Source: an uncultured Parabacteroides sp.
GTDB lineage: Bacteria > Bacteroidota > Bacteroidia > Bacteroidales > Tannerellaceae
NCBI RefSeq assembly: GCF_905196875.1
Contig: NZ_CAJJWO010000119.1
Coordinates: 1-9,283, forward strand
Reading direction: 5' to 3'
DNA length: 9,283 bases
Below the pieces are notes generated by a model, which was not told where the DNA came from, did not search any database, and saw only the letters and a program-made list of their open reading frames with translations. Both the position numbers and the translations under genes were made by a program. Every line of letters begins with the position of its first letter. Position 1 is the stretch's first letter. Of this stretch, positions 1 through 7,304 are shown in pieces.

Positions 1-160
1 TCTCTTCGGCATAATCAATCGTATTCTTATAGTCGCGATAACGTTTCAGGGCTTCATCATACAAGACACGCTCGTCCTTGCTCAGATTAGCCACATCCGC
101 TACTTCGAGCAGTTTGTCGCATACGGGGATGTCAAAGGAGCAAAGCCTTTTAAGAAGGAT
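1..160 (-). pseudogene. Rpn-family recombination-promoting nuclease/putative transposase, C-terminal remnant (runs off left edge)
   Basis: Read on the minus strand, the frame is open from 160 to the window edge. It contains ADVANLSKDER followed by LKRYRDYKNTIDYAEE, which I recognise as the conserved C-terminal helical region of Rpn/PD-(D/E)XK nuclease family transposase proteins of Bacteroidales (family form roughly 'ADIASLSKEERxxYDESLKxYRD'). The catalytic PD-(D/E)XK domain should lie upstream, at higher coordinates. Instead an in-frame TAA occupies 161-163, with no plausible start between it and the conserved part, and the divergent GT2 gene begins at 257. The 5' two thirds are therefore missing, and I infer a truncated, probably dead copy. 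The family assignment rests on about 50 residues from memory. A frameshifted but otherwise longer gene is unlikely because there is no room for it. Confidence 0.6.
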
Positions 161-217
161 TTATCTCCTGCAAGCGTAAATTTCAATAAAATTAGAGCAT
201 AATCGACAAATAGTTTG

Positions 218-225
218 TAGTTTTG
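218..225 (+). promoter_or_regulatory. Bacteroidetes -7 promoter element for the GT2 gene
   Basis: TAGTTTTG matches the Bacteroidetes primary sigma -7 consensus TAnnTTTG exactly and ends 31 nt before the ATG at 257. No TTTG-like -33 element is present at the usual 19-21 nt spacing. Transcription would begin around 230, leaving a short leader, which supports the ATG at 257 as the start. Confidence 0.55.
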
Positions 226-256
226 TGCCTCATAGTTGATCATAAATAATTCGTAT

Positions 257-1000
257 ATGTCAGACAGTATTGTAATTATTCCTACTTACAACGAGAAAGA
301 GAATGTTGAGAATATTATCCGTGCGGTGTTTGGATTGGAAAAAGAGTTTCATATTTTGATTATAGATGATGGTTCTCCCGACGGTACGGCGGATATCGTG
401 AAGCGTTTGCAGAAAGAATTTCCTGAACGTCTTTTTATGGTGGAAAGACAAGGTAAGTTGGGATTGGGTACTGCTTACATCTGTGGTTTTAAATGGGCGA
501 TCGAACATAAGTACGATTTCATCTTCGAAATGGATGCCGACTTCAGTCATAATCCGAACGATCTTCCTAAATTATATGCCGCCTGCACGGAGCAGGGAGG
601 CGATGTCGCTATCGGTTCACGTTACAGCAATGGCGTAAACGTGGTGAACTGGCCGCTCGGTCGCGTATTGATGTCTTATTATGCATCTGTATATGTCCGT
701 TTCGTTACCGGAATGAAGGTGCAGGATACGACAGCAGGCTTCAAATGTTACCGTCGCGAAGTGCTTGAAACGATCGATCTCGACCATATTCATTTTAAAG
801 GATATGCTTTCCAGATAGAGATGAAGTTTACTGCTTACAAGTGCGGTTTCAAGTTGGTGGAAGTACCTATTATCTTTATTAACCGTGTATTGGGAACGTC
901 GAAAATGAACTCTTCTATCTTCGGAGAGGCGTTGTTCGGTGTGCTTAAGCTGAAGTGGTGGAGCCTCTTCCGTAAGTATCCTTCTTCTTCACGGCATTGA
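257..1000 (+). CDS. Polyprenol-phosphate mannose synthase-like glycosyltransferase (GT2, Dpm1 type)
   Basis: A 247-aa protein that should transfer a sugar, probably mannose from GDP-mannose, onto polyprenyl phosphate at the inner face of the cytoplasmic membrane. This supplies a lipid-linked donor for glycan or protein glycosylation. Visible GT-A motifs: PTYNE (residues 9-13), DDGSPDGT (37-44), the metal-binding DxD in EMDADFSHNP (D93, D95), DTTAGFKCYRR (157-167), and the C-terminal NRVLGTSKMN (209-218) typical of DPM synthases. There is no C-terminal GtrA-like transmembrane region, so this is the short single-domain form, and its length is normal for that form. The ATG at 257 is chosen over an upstream in-frame TTG at 236 because family members begin MSDSIVIIPTYNE and the TTG lies next to the predicted transcription start. 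The sugar (mannose rather than glucose) is inferred from family resemblance. Confidence 0.9.
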   Translation: MSDSIVIIPTYNEKENVENIIRAVFGLEKEFHILIIDDGSPDGTADIVKRLQKEFPERLFMVERQGKLGLGTAYICGFKWAIEHKYDFIFEMDADFSHNPNDLPKLYAACTEQGGDVAIGSRYSNGVNVVNWPLGRVLMSYYASVYVRFVTGMKVQDTTAGFKCYRREVLETIDLDHIHFKGYAFQIEMKFTAYKCGFKLVEVPIIFINRVLGTSKMNSSIFGEALFGVLKLKWWSLFRKYPSSSRH

Positions 1001-1010
1001 ATGTATCTTA

Positions 1011-1018
1011 TACCTTTG
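1011..1018 (+). promoter_or_regulatory. -7 promoter element for the LytTR regulator gene
   Basis: TACCTTTG is an exact TAnnTTTG match 11 nt after the GT2 stop codon and 36 nt before the regulator ATG at 1055. No clear -33 TTTG lies upstream; that region is the end of the GT2 gene. It suggests the regulator has its own transcript rather than depending on GT2 readthrough. Confidence 0.5.
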
Positions 1019-1054
1019 CAACGGTTTTCTTCTTTTTAATATATAAGAACAACT

Positions 1055-1933
1055 ATGGGAATTAAAGAATACTTGAGTCGGCCGGCTCAACCTATTGATA
1101 AACCGTGGGTAATCGTTATTCTGAATACTGTTGGTACAGGATTAATTCTAGCTATATTCGAGCCTTTCCATTATATACTGAACAGCATGATACAGCTTTG
1201 GGTATTGTGGACTTTCATTTCCATTGCTTTCACAACTTCGGCTTTGGGATTTGTGATAACCCCCAGGCTATTCAAACAGTTCTATACCCCAGAATACTGG
1301 ACGGTAGGAAAAAAGCTGGTGCACTGTATTTCATTCCTGTTCCTTACCGGCGTTATCGCCTTTATTTACGATTACTTTTTCCTGATACGTGTCGATCCTT
1401 GGAGTGACGAGGGAAGAACTTTTTTCTTTAAGTTCCTAGGCATCGATATGGTTGCCGGAATTACAATTCTCGCAATCCCACTGATAATCGGTCTTTTCGT
1501 TATTGAGAACAGCAACCTGAAACGGAACCTGCAAGAAGCAGATAAATTAAATCAACGGTTGTCCGAACGTGTAAAGCAGGAGGATGACGTAACAGACACG
1601 GTCACTCTGCTGGGGGATACCAAAGACTCCATCGTTATTCTTCCCGAAAAGATCCTTTATATGGAATCTTCCGGCAATTACGTCGACATTTGTTATCTGG
1701 AAGAAAGTAAAGTAAAACATAAGTTATTACGCTCGACCGTTAAGCAGATGGAAGAAGCTATGCAAGCCTACTCCTCTTTCATCCGTTGTCATCGGGCTTA
1801 TATTGTAAATATTAATCACATTACAAATATTGGTGGCAATGCACAGGGATATCGGCTGAGTCTGTCAGGATTGCAACAAGAAATACCGGTATCACGTACC
1901 TACTTGAAGAATTTCAAAAGCTTTCTTGACTGA
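1055..1933 (+). CDS. Membrane-anchored LytTR-family DNA-binding transcriptional regulator
   Basis: A 292-aa one-component regulator. Four hydrophobic helices lie at about residues 18-38, 46-69, 87-110 and 127-150. A charged, probably coiled-coil linker follows (about 153-175). A C-terminal LytTR DNA-binding domain (about 183-292) carries the hallmark segments ILYMESSGNYVDI (200-212), RSTVKQMEEAM (226-236), FIRCHRAYIVNINHI (242-256) and IPVSRTYLKNFK (277-288). There is no response-regulator receiver domain, so the input is probably sensed in or at the membrane rather than through phosphorylation; this is inference. LytTR proteins bind direct repeats upstream of target promoters. The adjacent receptor gene, 150 nt downstream in the same direction, is the obvious candidate target. 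The ATG at 1055 fits the -7 box 36 nt upstream. The ligand is unknown. Confidence 0.88.
   Translation: MGIKEYLSRPAQPIDKPWVIVILNTVGTGLILAIFEPFHYILNSMIQLWVLWTFISIAFTTSALGFVITPRLFKQFYTPEYWTVGKKLVHCISFLFLTGVIAFIYDYFFLIRVDPWSDEGRTFFFKFLGIDMVAGITILAIPLIIGLFVIENSNLKRNLQEADKLNQRLSERVKQEDDVTDTVTLLGDTKDSIVILPEKILYMESSGNYVDICYLEESKVKHKLLRSTVKQMEEAMQAYSSFIRCHRAYIVNINHITNIGGNAQGYRLSLSGLQQEIPVSRTYLKNFKSFLD
1921..1930 (+). repeat. Left copy of a 10-bp direct repeat (CTTTCTTGAC)
   Basis: CTTTCTTGAC occurs here, at the very end of the regulator coding region, and again exactly at 2028-2037. With one mismatch the match extends two bases further (TG versus CG). This copy also encodes the regulator's last residues, so the match could be chance. 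It is listed because the second copy lies inside the downstream promoter. Confidence 0.3.
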
Positions 1934-1970
1934 ATATTGCTTGCAATTCATCCCTAAAACATGGGACAAA

Positions 1971-1994
1971 GTGCATAAAGGCAAGCTTTATCAC
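1971..1994. other. Short inverted repeat (possible operator or RNA hairpin) between regulator and receptor genes
   Basis: ATAAAG (1975-1980) and CTTTAT (1986-1991) are perfect inverted copies separated by GCAAG. The stem extends by GTG/CAC across a one-base bulge (C1974). It is A/T-rich, lacks a following T-run, and lies 26 nt upstream of the receptor's -33 element, so a regulatory site is more likely than a terminator. Its function is unknown. Confidence 0.35.
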
Positions 1995-2019
1995 CTATTC
2001 CGGACATATATCCCTGTTT

Positions 2020-2051
2020 TTTGTGATCTTTCTTGACCGCATTTACATTTG
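2020..2051 (+). promoter_or_regulatory. Full Bacteroidetes promoter (-33 and -7) for the outer-membrane receptor gene
   Basis: TTTG at 2020-2023 and TACATTTG at 2044-2051 are separated by exactly 20 nt, a perfect match to the Bacteroidetes consensus TTTG-N19-21-TAnnTTTG. The -7 box ends 32 nt before the ATG at 2084. It is the strongest promoter by consensus in the window. The right copy of the CTTTCTTGAC repeat lies in its spacer. Confidence 0.75.
2028..2037 (+). repeat. Right copy of the 10-bp direct repeat, inside the receptor promoter spacer
   Basis: This is identical to 1921-1930 and sits between the -33 and -7 elements of the receptor promoter, where a bound protein would be expected to affect initiation. 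It does not match a LytTR-site consensus that I know, so assigning it to the upstream regulator is only a guess. Confidence 0.3.
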
Positions 2052-2083
2052 CTGAAAATTAATCATTCAAAATAATCAGCGAT

Positions 2084-4378
2084 ATGAAAATGTTTGTAGT
2101 AAAGAAAGTATTTATCGGCTTAATCTTATTGTTATTTTCTGGTATAAATATCATTGCCCAGAATATTTCAGGAAAAGTGACAGATAAGCAAGGGCGACCG
2201 GTTGAGTTCGCCAATATTGTTTTACTTTCCTCAGTGGATTCATCCTTTGTACAGGGAACCGTCAGTGAGATGGACGGGCTGTTTCAACTGCCGATATCTA
2301 CGAACGAGACTTATATTATGAAAGTATCTTCTGTTGGTTTCCAGACTGTTTATCGGAATACAAATGCCGGAATGACAGAAAACATTCTTTTGCCAAGTGA
2401 CATGATCCTTCTGGAAGAAGCAGTTATAATAGCCAGACGGCCGGATTATCAGGTTAAAGACGGAACTTTGGTAACACGTATCGAAAACAGTGTATTGAGC
2501 CAATCAGGTACAGCCAATGATGTATTGAAGTATATTCCCGGCGTACAAGGACAAGAGGGAGAGTTTAAAGTATTCGGGAAAGGTACTCCGGTCATTTATA
2601 TTAATGGACGGGAAATGCGTGATGCTTCTGAACTCGACCGTCTCAGTTCCGCCAATATTCGACAGATAGAGGTCATTACAAATCCGGGTGCACGATATGG
2701 TGCGGATGTAAAGTCGGTCATTCGTATTAAAACGGTTAAACAAGCCGGAGAAGGTTTCGGTATTGAAGTTCGCTCCACATGGGAACAATCTCAGAATACA
2801 GATTTGAATGAACAACTAAACTTGAATTACCGCCATAATAATCTGGACGTTTTCGCACAGTTCCAGTATATACATACAAACTCTGTGCTTATTCAAGACG
2901 TTAAACAACAGGTATTTGTCGATACCTTGTGGCAGCAAAGGAACAGAATGGAAGAACATTCGCGATTCAATAATTACTTGGGTGAATTAGGCATGAACTA
3001 TCTGTTTAACGACGATCATTCGATGGGTATCCGCTATTCAATGACAGCATCTCCCGACGATCAAACAAAAAGCCGGACGGAGAGTGATATTTTTGCCGAT
3101 ACAAATTTCTATGATCACCTGCTCAGTAACGGTCATAGTCAGATAAACCGGAAACCGGCCAGCCACATAAATACCTATTATACCGGAACAATCGGCCGGC
3201 TGACTATTGATTTTAATTTCGATATGTTAGAAAGCCTCGTAAATACGGATAATGAAGTGAATGAAGTCAGTCAGGGACATGAGAGCCGGGTTGTTAATTC
3301 GACCAACCGGGTAAATAACAAACTATATGCTGGTAAATTAATCCTTTCTCATCCGCTGGGTGGAGGTAATTTATTGTTCGGATCGGAATTTACGAGTATC
3401 CGCCGTACTGATTTATTCATTAATCCGCAGGAAATCCTTCCAACCACCAACAGCCGGATCAATGAAGATCGTACCAGTGTCTTTGCTGAATACAGCCGAT
3501 CCATTCGGTTTGCATACCTGAACGCAGGATTACGCTATGAACATGTCTCTTCTGAACATCCTTACGACAATGTATTTCCTACCTTGTCTCTGGCAAAGCA
3601 GTTCGGTAAACTACAGCTTCAACTAGGCTATACTACGAAGACCAAACGTCCGACCTATGCCCAACTGTCCAGTAATTTGCAGTATATTAATCGCTTCACT
3701 TTTCAGGGAGGTTATCCTGCTCTAAAACCTGAAACCATACATGATATCACGCTGTCAGGTAGTTATGACTGGCTGCAAGGTATGATTAGTTACCAACGTG
3801 AAAAGGACGCAATTCTCTACATCACCGAACAATATGAGGAAAACCCGGCGATCACGATCATCTCACATCGCAATTTCCCTCGTATTGATAATCTCTCCGC
3901 TTATCTGGTTGCCGCTCCTAAGATCGGTTGGTGGCAGCCTCAATATACAGTCGGTATCCAGAAACAGTGGGCGAAAGTAGAATATAACGGAAATAAGATT
4001 TCCATGAATAAACCTATGCTTATCGCTTCACTGAATAATGGAATACAGTTCCCTCATGACTGGACCGTAAGCGTAAATATGACATTTCAGGGTAAAGGTG
4101 ATTTTCAAAATATTTATGTCTATAAAAATGTATTCATGATGGATGCCTCTATCACCAAATCATTCTTCAACGACCGACTGTCTATCAATTTGCAAGGGGT
4201 CGATCTGACACATGGACGCAAAGACGGTAACCGGATTTACAACAAAGAAATGGATCTGACCGTAGACAATGAAGTAGACAGCCGTGAAATCCGCTTGACC
4301 CTCCGCTATAAATTTAATGCGGCAAAGAGTAAATATAAAGGAAAAGGAGCAGCAGAAGAGGAGATAAAAAGGTTATAA
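2084..4378 (+). CDS. Outer-membrane beta-barrel protein, TonB-dependent receptor-like, with N-terminal CarboxypepD_reg-like domain
   Basis: A 764-aa outer-membrane protein. A signal peptide spans about 1-26, ending IIAQ. A carboxypeptidase-regulatory-like Ig domain follows (about 28-112; ISGKVTDKQGRPVEFANI at 28-45, SVGFQTVY at 83-90). The TonB-receptor plug domain spans about 120-218, with NDVLKYIPGVQ (145-155), VIYINGREMRD (170-180) and IEVITNPGARY (195-205). The remainder is a beta-barrel of the OMP_b-brl_3 type, with alternating aromatic strands and the family's usual tail RLTLRYKFN...KSKYKGKGA. At 764 aa it is shorter than SusC-type glycan importers (about 1000 aa), and no SusD lipoprotein gene follows, so it is probably not a glycan transporter of the Sus kind. 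The substrate is unknown; a siderophore, peptide or other small molecule are options. The regulator gene upstream and the perfect promoter suggest local control. Confidence 0.88.
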   Translation: MKMFVVKKVFIGLILLLFSGINIIAQNISGKVTDKQGRPVEFANIVLLSSVDSSFVQGTVSEMDGLFQLPISTNETYIMKVSSVGFQTVYRNTNAGMTENILLPSDMILLEEAVIIARRPDYQVKDGTLVTRIENSVLSQSGTANDVLKYIPGVQGQEGEFKVFGKGTPVIYINGREMRDASELDRLSSANIRQIEVITNPGARYGADVKSVIRIKTVKQAGEGFGIEVRSTWEQSQNTDLNEQLNLNYRHNNLDVFAQFQYIHTNSVLIQDVKQQVFVDTLWQQRNRMEEHSRFNNYLGELGMNYLFNDDHSMGIRYSMTASPDDQTKSRTESDIFADTNFYDHLLSNGHSQINRKPASHINTYYTGTIGRLTIDFNFDMLESLVNTDNEVNEVSQGHESRVVNSTNRVNNKLYAGKLILSHPLGGGNLLFGSEFTSIRRTDLFINPQEILPTTNSRINEDRTSVFAEYSRSIRFAYLNAGLRYEHVSSEHPYDNVFPTLSLAKQFGKLQLQLGYTTKTKRPTYAQLSSNLQYINRFTFQGGYPALKPETIHDITLSGSYDWLQGMISYQREKDAILYITEQYEENPAITIISHRNFPRIDNLSAYLVAAPKIGWWQPQYTVGIQKQWAKVEYNGNKISMNKPMLIASLNNGIQFPHDWTVSVNMTFQGKGDFQNIYVYKNVFMMDASITKSFFNDRLSINLQGVDLTHGRKDGNRIYNKEMDLTVDNEVDSREIRLTLRYKFNAAKSKYKGKGAAEEEIKRL

Positions 4379-4426
4379 ATATCCGGATTTTTTCTGCTAT
4401 TAGTATACAGGTCAGGATTATTATGG

Positions 4427-4434
4427 TAAATTTG
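4427..4434 (+). promoter_or_regulatory. -7 promoter element for the polysaccharide lyase gene
   Basis: TAAATTTG is an exact TAnnTTTG match in the 82-nt gap after the receptor gene, ending 26 nt before the lyase ATG at 4461. I see no good -33 TTTG at 19-21 nt spacing, so the promoter may be weak or activator-dependent. It indicates the lyase can be transcribed separately from the receptor. Confidence 0.5.
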
Positions 4435-4460
4435 TTGCTTTCAGTACTAAATTCAATATC

Positions 4461-7238
4461 ATGAAACTCTTTACAAACACCTTATTGTTATCCTTACTTT
4501 TGTTTTTGCCGGTGAATATGTTTTCGCAGACACCCGGTGAAGAGTTGGAACATATCCGGCAAAACTATATCCAATCTTTAATCGACTCCAACAATGATTC
4601 CGACCTGTTGAACCGTATCCTGGCGGGTATTCCGCCTGAGACGGAAATGTCGGATCAGGTGGTTATTGAACTGCATCAGCGGTATCCTTTCAACATGGAG
4701 GAGATAAAAGGCTATATGGAACAGATCAATGAAGACGGTTCCTGGCCGGATATCAATTATGCGGATACCAAACGTAGCGGATGGGATGCGAAGAAGCATG
4801 CCGACCGTGTGTTGGAACTGGCTAAATTATATCATGCCGAGGGACCATCCTGTACCTGGTCGCCCCGCTTCTCGACTGTGATCCATCAGGCACTCGATTA
4901 TTGGTTTCGTACGAAGCCGGTCTGTAAGAACTGGTGGTATAACGAGATCGGCATTCCCAAGACTTTCGGTCCGGCTTTTATCCTGCTCCGTACACAGATG
5001 ACGCCTGCCGAACAGAAGGAGGCCGTCAAGGTGATGGACAACGCACGCTTCGGTATGACAGGACAAAATAAAGTATGGCTGGCCGGAAACGTATTGATGA
5101 AAGGGCTTTTACTGGACGATTATGAATTGGTGAAGGCTGCCCGCGACACGATCGTTTCCGAAATAACCACCGGACGCGAGGAGGGAATCAAGGGAGACTG
5201 GAGTTTCCACCAGCACGGGCCGCAACAGCAATTCGGCAACTATGGGCTGGCTTATCTCTCGGAGATGAGTTTTTATTCGGGATTGTTCGCCGGAACATCA
5301 TTGGCCTTGAATGCCGAACAGCAATCTATTCTGAATAACCTGTTGACGGAAGGTTACCGCTGGATCATCTGGCGTGGCTATATGGATGTGAATGCGCTCG
5401 ACCGCCAGTTGTTTCATAATGCTCCCATCCACAAAGCTCTTGCTATGGGGAATGCTGCGAACTCGCTCCGGAAAGGAAGTTCTCCTGCCGATGCCGGGAA
5501 GCTACAAGCTTTCCTCGACGATAATTTTCCTCCGCAACAACCCCGGGGAACAGCCTTTACCGGACAGAAACATTTCTGGGACTCGGATCAGACCATTCAC
5601 CGTGCACCGAAGTGGATGGCTTCCATAAAGATGGCTTCTGAGCGGGTGATCGGGACAGAGCTTGTCAACGAAGACAATCTGAAAGGTTTTTACATGGGCG
5701 ACGGTGCCACTTATGTCTATCGTGGCGGGGATGAATATATGAATGTTTTCCCTTTCTGGGATTGGCGTAAGATACCGGGTATAACTTCTTACGAGAGTGA
5801 CGCACCGGTTCCGTCTCCACGTAGTTATGGTGCACATACCCGCAATGAAACGGCCTTTGTCGGAGGTGTTACCGATGGCCGCACAGGTATGACTGCTATG
5901 ATCTTGAACCGTGACGGCCTTAACGCCCGTAAATCGTGGGTGATTACCGATGATTTCATGTTATGCCTGGGAGCTGGTATCCAGTCGGACAGTACATTGA
6001 ATATAACAACTTCCATCGATCAGCGGAAGAAGCGGGGAGATTTGTCTTACTTCGAGAGCAACCGTTGGAATCCGGTGAACGGTACGTTTACCGCCAACGG
6101 AAAGGCGTTGCGCTTTTTCCACGATAGCATTGGTTATATCCTGATGCAACCGGAGAACTGTGTGGCAATCTCAGAAAAGCGTTCCGGACGCTGGTCTGAC
6201 TTTATGGGCTCATACACGCCGCAGACGGTGGAAGGAGAGGTGATATCTCTGTATATCGGCCATCGGAAGCAGGCTCCGGCCTCTTACCAATATCTTATCC
6301 TGCCGGCTTCTACGGCCGAACGTACGGCTTCTTTCCGCACGGAAGATATCCGTATACTTCGTAACGATGCCTCTATGCAGGCTGTGGCAATACCTGGTTC
6401 TTATTATATTACCGCTTACGAAGAAGGAACGATCCGTCTGGCAGCCGATCTGTCGCTGGAAATAAAAACGCCGGGTATTTACAAGATCGAAGAGAAAGAC
6501 GGAAATCTCCGTGTCGATGCTGCCGATCCTACTCATACACAATCTTCTTTATCCGTGAAGATCAACGATTATGACTTGAAGATAATCGTGCCATCCGATC
6601 ATGCTCCGGGACAAAGTGTCACTGTTACTCCGATAATCACTGCACCACAAGTCGGACATATCACTGTGGACGGAAAGAAAGACGACTGGAAGATTGCCCC
6701 AGCTGTAACCGGATTGATCGCGCCCTGGGATGGAGCCGTTAAAGACCATACCTCCTTTTCCGTTTGTCATGATAAGAAGAACCTGTATTTCATGTATGAG
6801 GTATCCGACTCTACTATTATATATAATGATGAAAAGACCGAAGCGTCGGTAGGCAATAGCGACCGTATCGAATTCTTCATCAGTAAAGATCCGGCCATGG
6901 CCGACTACTATTGTGCCGAGATCGATCCGCAAGGAAAAGTTATGGATTATCATGCTCAGTTTTATCGTAAGTTTGATTTCAGTTGGAACTTTAAGGGCTT
7001 GAAGCTCGGTACTCATATCGGGCTGGATTCATATATCGTGGAAGGTTCCATTCCTTTGAAAAGTCTGGAGGAAATGGGAGTGATCTCGCCAAAGGGGGAA
7101 ATACTTTTCGGTATTTATCGCGCCGACTATTATGACCAACAGGAGGATCAAGTGATCTGGTCTCCCTGGATCATTCCGGATGTGGCTAACCCGGACTTTC
7201 ATATTCCGTCTTCTTTAGGCGTACTGAAGTTGAAATAA
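4461..7238 (+). CDS. Secreted polysaccharide lyase family 8 (chondroitin/hyaluronan lyase type) with C-terminal CBM9-like module
   Basis: A 925-aa protein that should cleave an acidic polysaccharide by beta-elimination. A signal peptide (1-23, ending MFSQ, no lipobox Cys) points to the periplasm or secretion. The alpha/alpha-toroid catalytic domain spans about 25-350, with NWWYNEIGIP (157-166). Residues N203, H252, Y261 and R315 keep the spacing of the PL8 set Asn175/His225/Tyr234/Arg288 known from Flavobacterium chondroitinase AC. The super-sandwich domain spans about 385-630 (GFYMGDGATYVY 409-420, PFWDWRKIPG 431-440), followed by a small C-terminal PL8 domain (about 640-705). Residues about 730-925 form an extra CBM9-like beta-sandwich (DRIEFFIS 801-808; WIIPDVANPDFHIPSS 903-918), absent from the roughly 700-aa chondroitinase AC. 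H319 occupies the position of the second active-site Arg. The substrate among chondroitin, hyaluronan or xanthan-like polymers cannot be set. No partner GAG genes are nearby. Confidence 0.9.
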   Translation: MKLFTNTLLLSLLLFLPVNMFSQTPGEELEHIRQNYIQSLIDSNNDSDLLNRILAGIPPETEMSDQVVIELHQRYPFNMEEIKGYMEQINEDGSWPDINYADTKRSGWDAKKHADRVLELAKLYHAEGPSCTWSPRFSTVIHQALDYWFRTKPVCKNWWYNEIGIPKTFGPAFILLRTQMTPAEQKEAVKVMDNARFGMTGQNKVWLAGNVLMKGLLLDDYELVKAARDTIVSEITTGREEGIKGDWSFHQHGPQQQFGNYGLAYLSEMSFYSGLFAGTSLALNAEQQSILNNLLTEGYRWIIWRGYMDVNALDRQLFHNAPIHKALAMGNAANSLRKGSSPADAGKLQAFLDDNFPPQQPRGTAFTGQKHFWDSDQTIHRAPKWMASIKMASERVIGTELVNEDNLKGFYMGDGATYVYRGGDEYMNVFPFWDWRKIPGITSYESDAPVPSPRSYGAHTRNETAFVGGVTDGRTGMTAMILNRDGLNARKSWVITDDFMLCLGAGIQSDSTLNITTSIDQRKKRGDLSYFESNRWNPVNGTFTANGKALRFFHDSIGYILMQPENCVAISEKRSGRWSDFMGSYTPQTVEGEVISLYIGHRKQAPASYQYLILPASTAERTASFRTEDIRILRNDASMQAVAIPGSYYITAYEEGTIRLAADLSLEIKTPGIYKIEEKDGNLRVDAADPTHTQSSLSVKINDYDLKIIVPSDHAPGQSVTVTPIITAPQVGHITVDGKKDDWKIAPAVTGLIAPWDGAVKDHTSFSVCHDKKNLYFMYEVSDSTIIYNDEKTEASVGNSDRIEFFISKDPAMADYYCAEIDPQGKVMDYHAQFYRKFDFSWNFKGLKLGTHIGLDSYIVEGSIPLKSLEEMGVISPKGEILFGIYRADYYDQQEDQVIWSPWIIPDVANPDFHIPSSLGVLKLK

Positions 7239-7304
7239 AGGTCTGTCTGATTTAATTATCCGCGTAAAGAGTACTTGTCGCAATAACTTCTCCCTGGCAA
7301 GTCA

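Noticed and set aside
100..243. 47-codon minus-strand frame with an ATG at 241-243, starting MINYEAQNYK
   Set aside because: It overlaps both the GT2 promoter and the Rpn remnant in a different frame, resembles no family I know, and has no promoter. It was judged incidental but could be checked by conservation.
236..256. Upstream TTG start that would extend the GT2 protein by seven residues
   Set aside because: It lies at the predicted transcription start, and family members begin at the MSDSIV equivalent, so the ATG at 257 is preferred.
4381..4388. Palindrome ATCCGGAT followed by a T-run after the receptor gene
   Set aside because: A perfect palindrome with no loop cannot form a stable hairpin of useful length, so a terminator is not supported.
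6549..7016. 155-codon antisense frame within the lyase gene
   Set aside because: It lies wholly opposite a clearly coding CBM9-like region, with no recognisable domain or promoter; a shadow frame.
7273..7302. Inverted repeat ACTTGTC/GGCAAGT followed by T-rich sequence, possible terminator after the lyase gene
   Set aside because: The 7-bp stem includes a G-U pair and has a 16-nt loop, and the T-rich part is the -33 region of the pyrC promoter; too weak to call.
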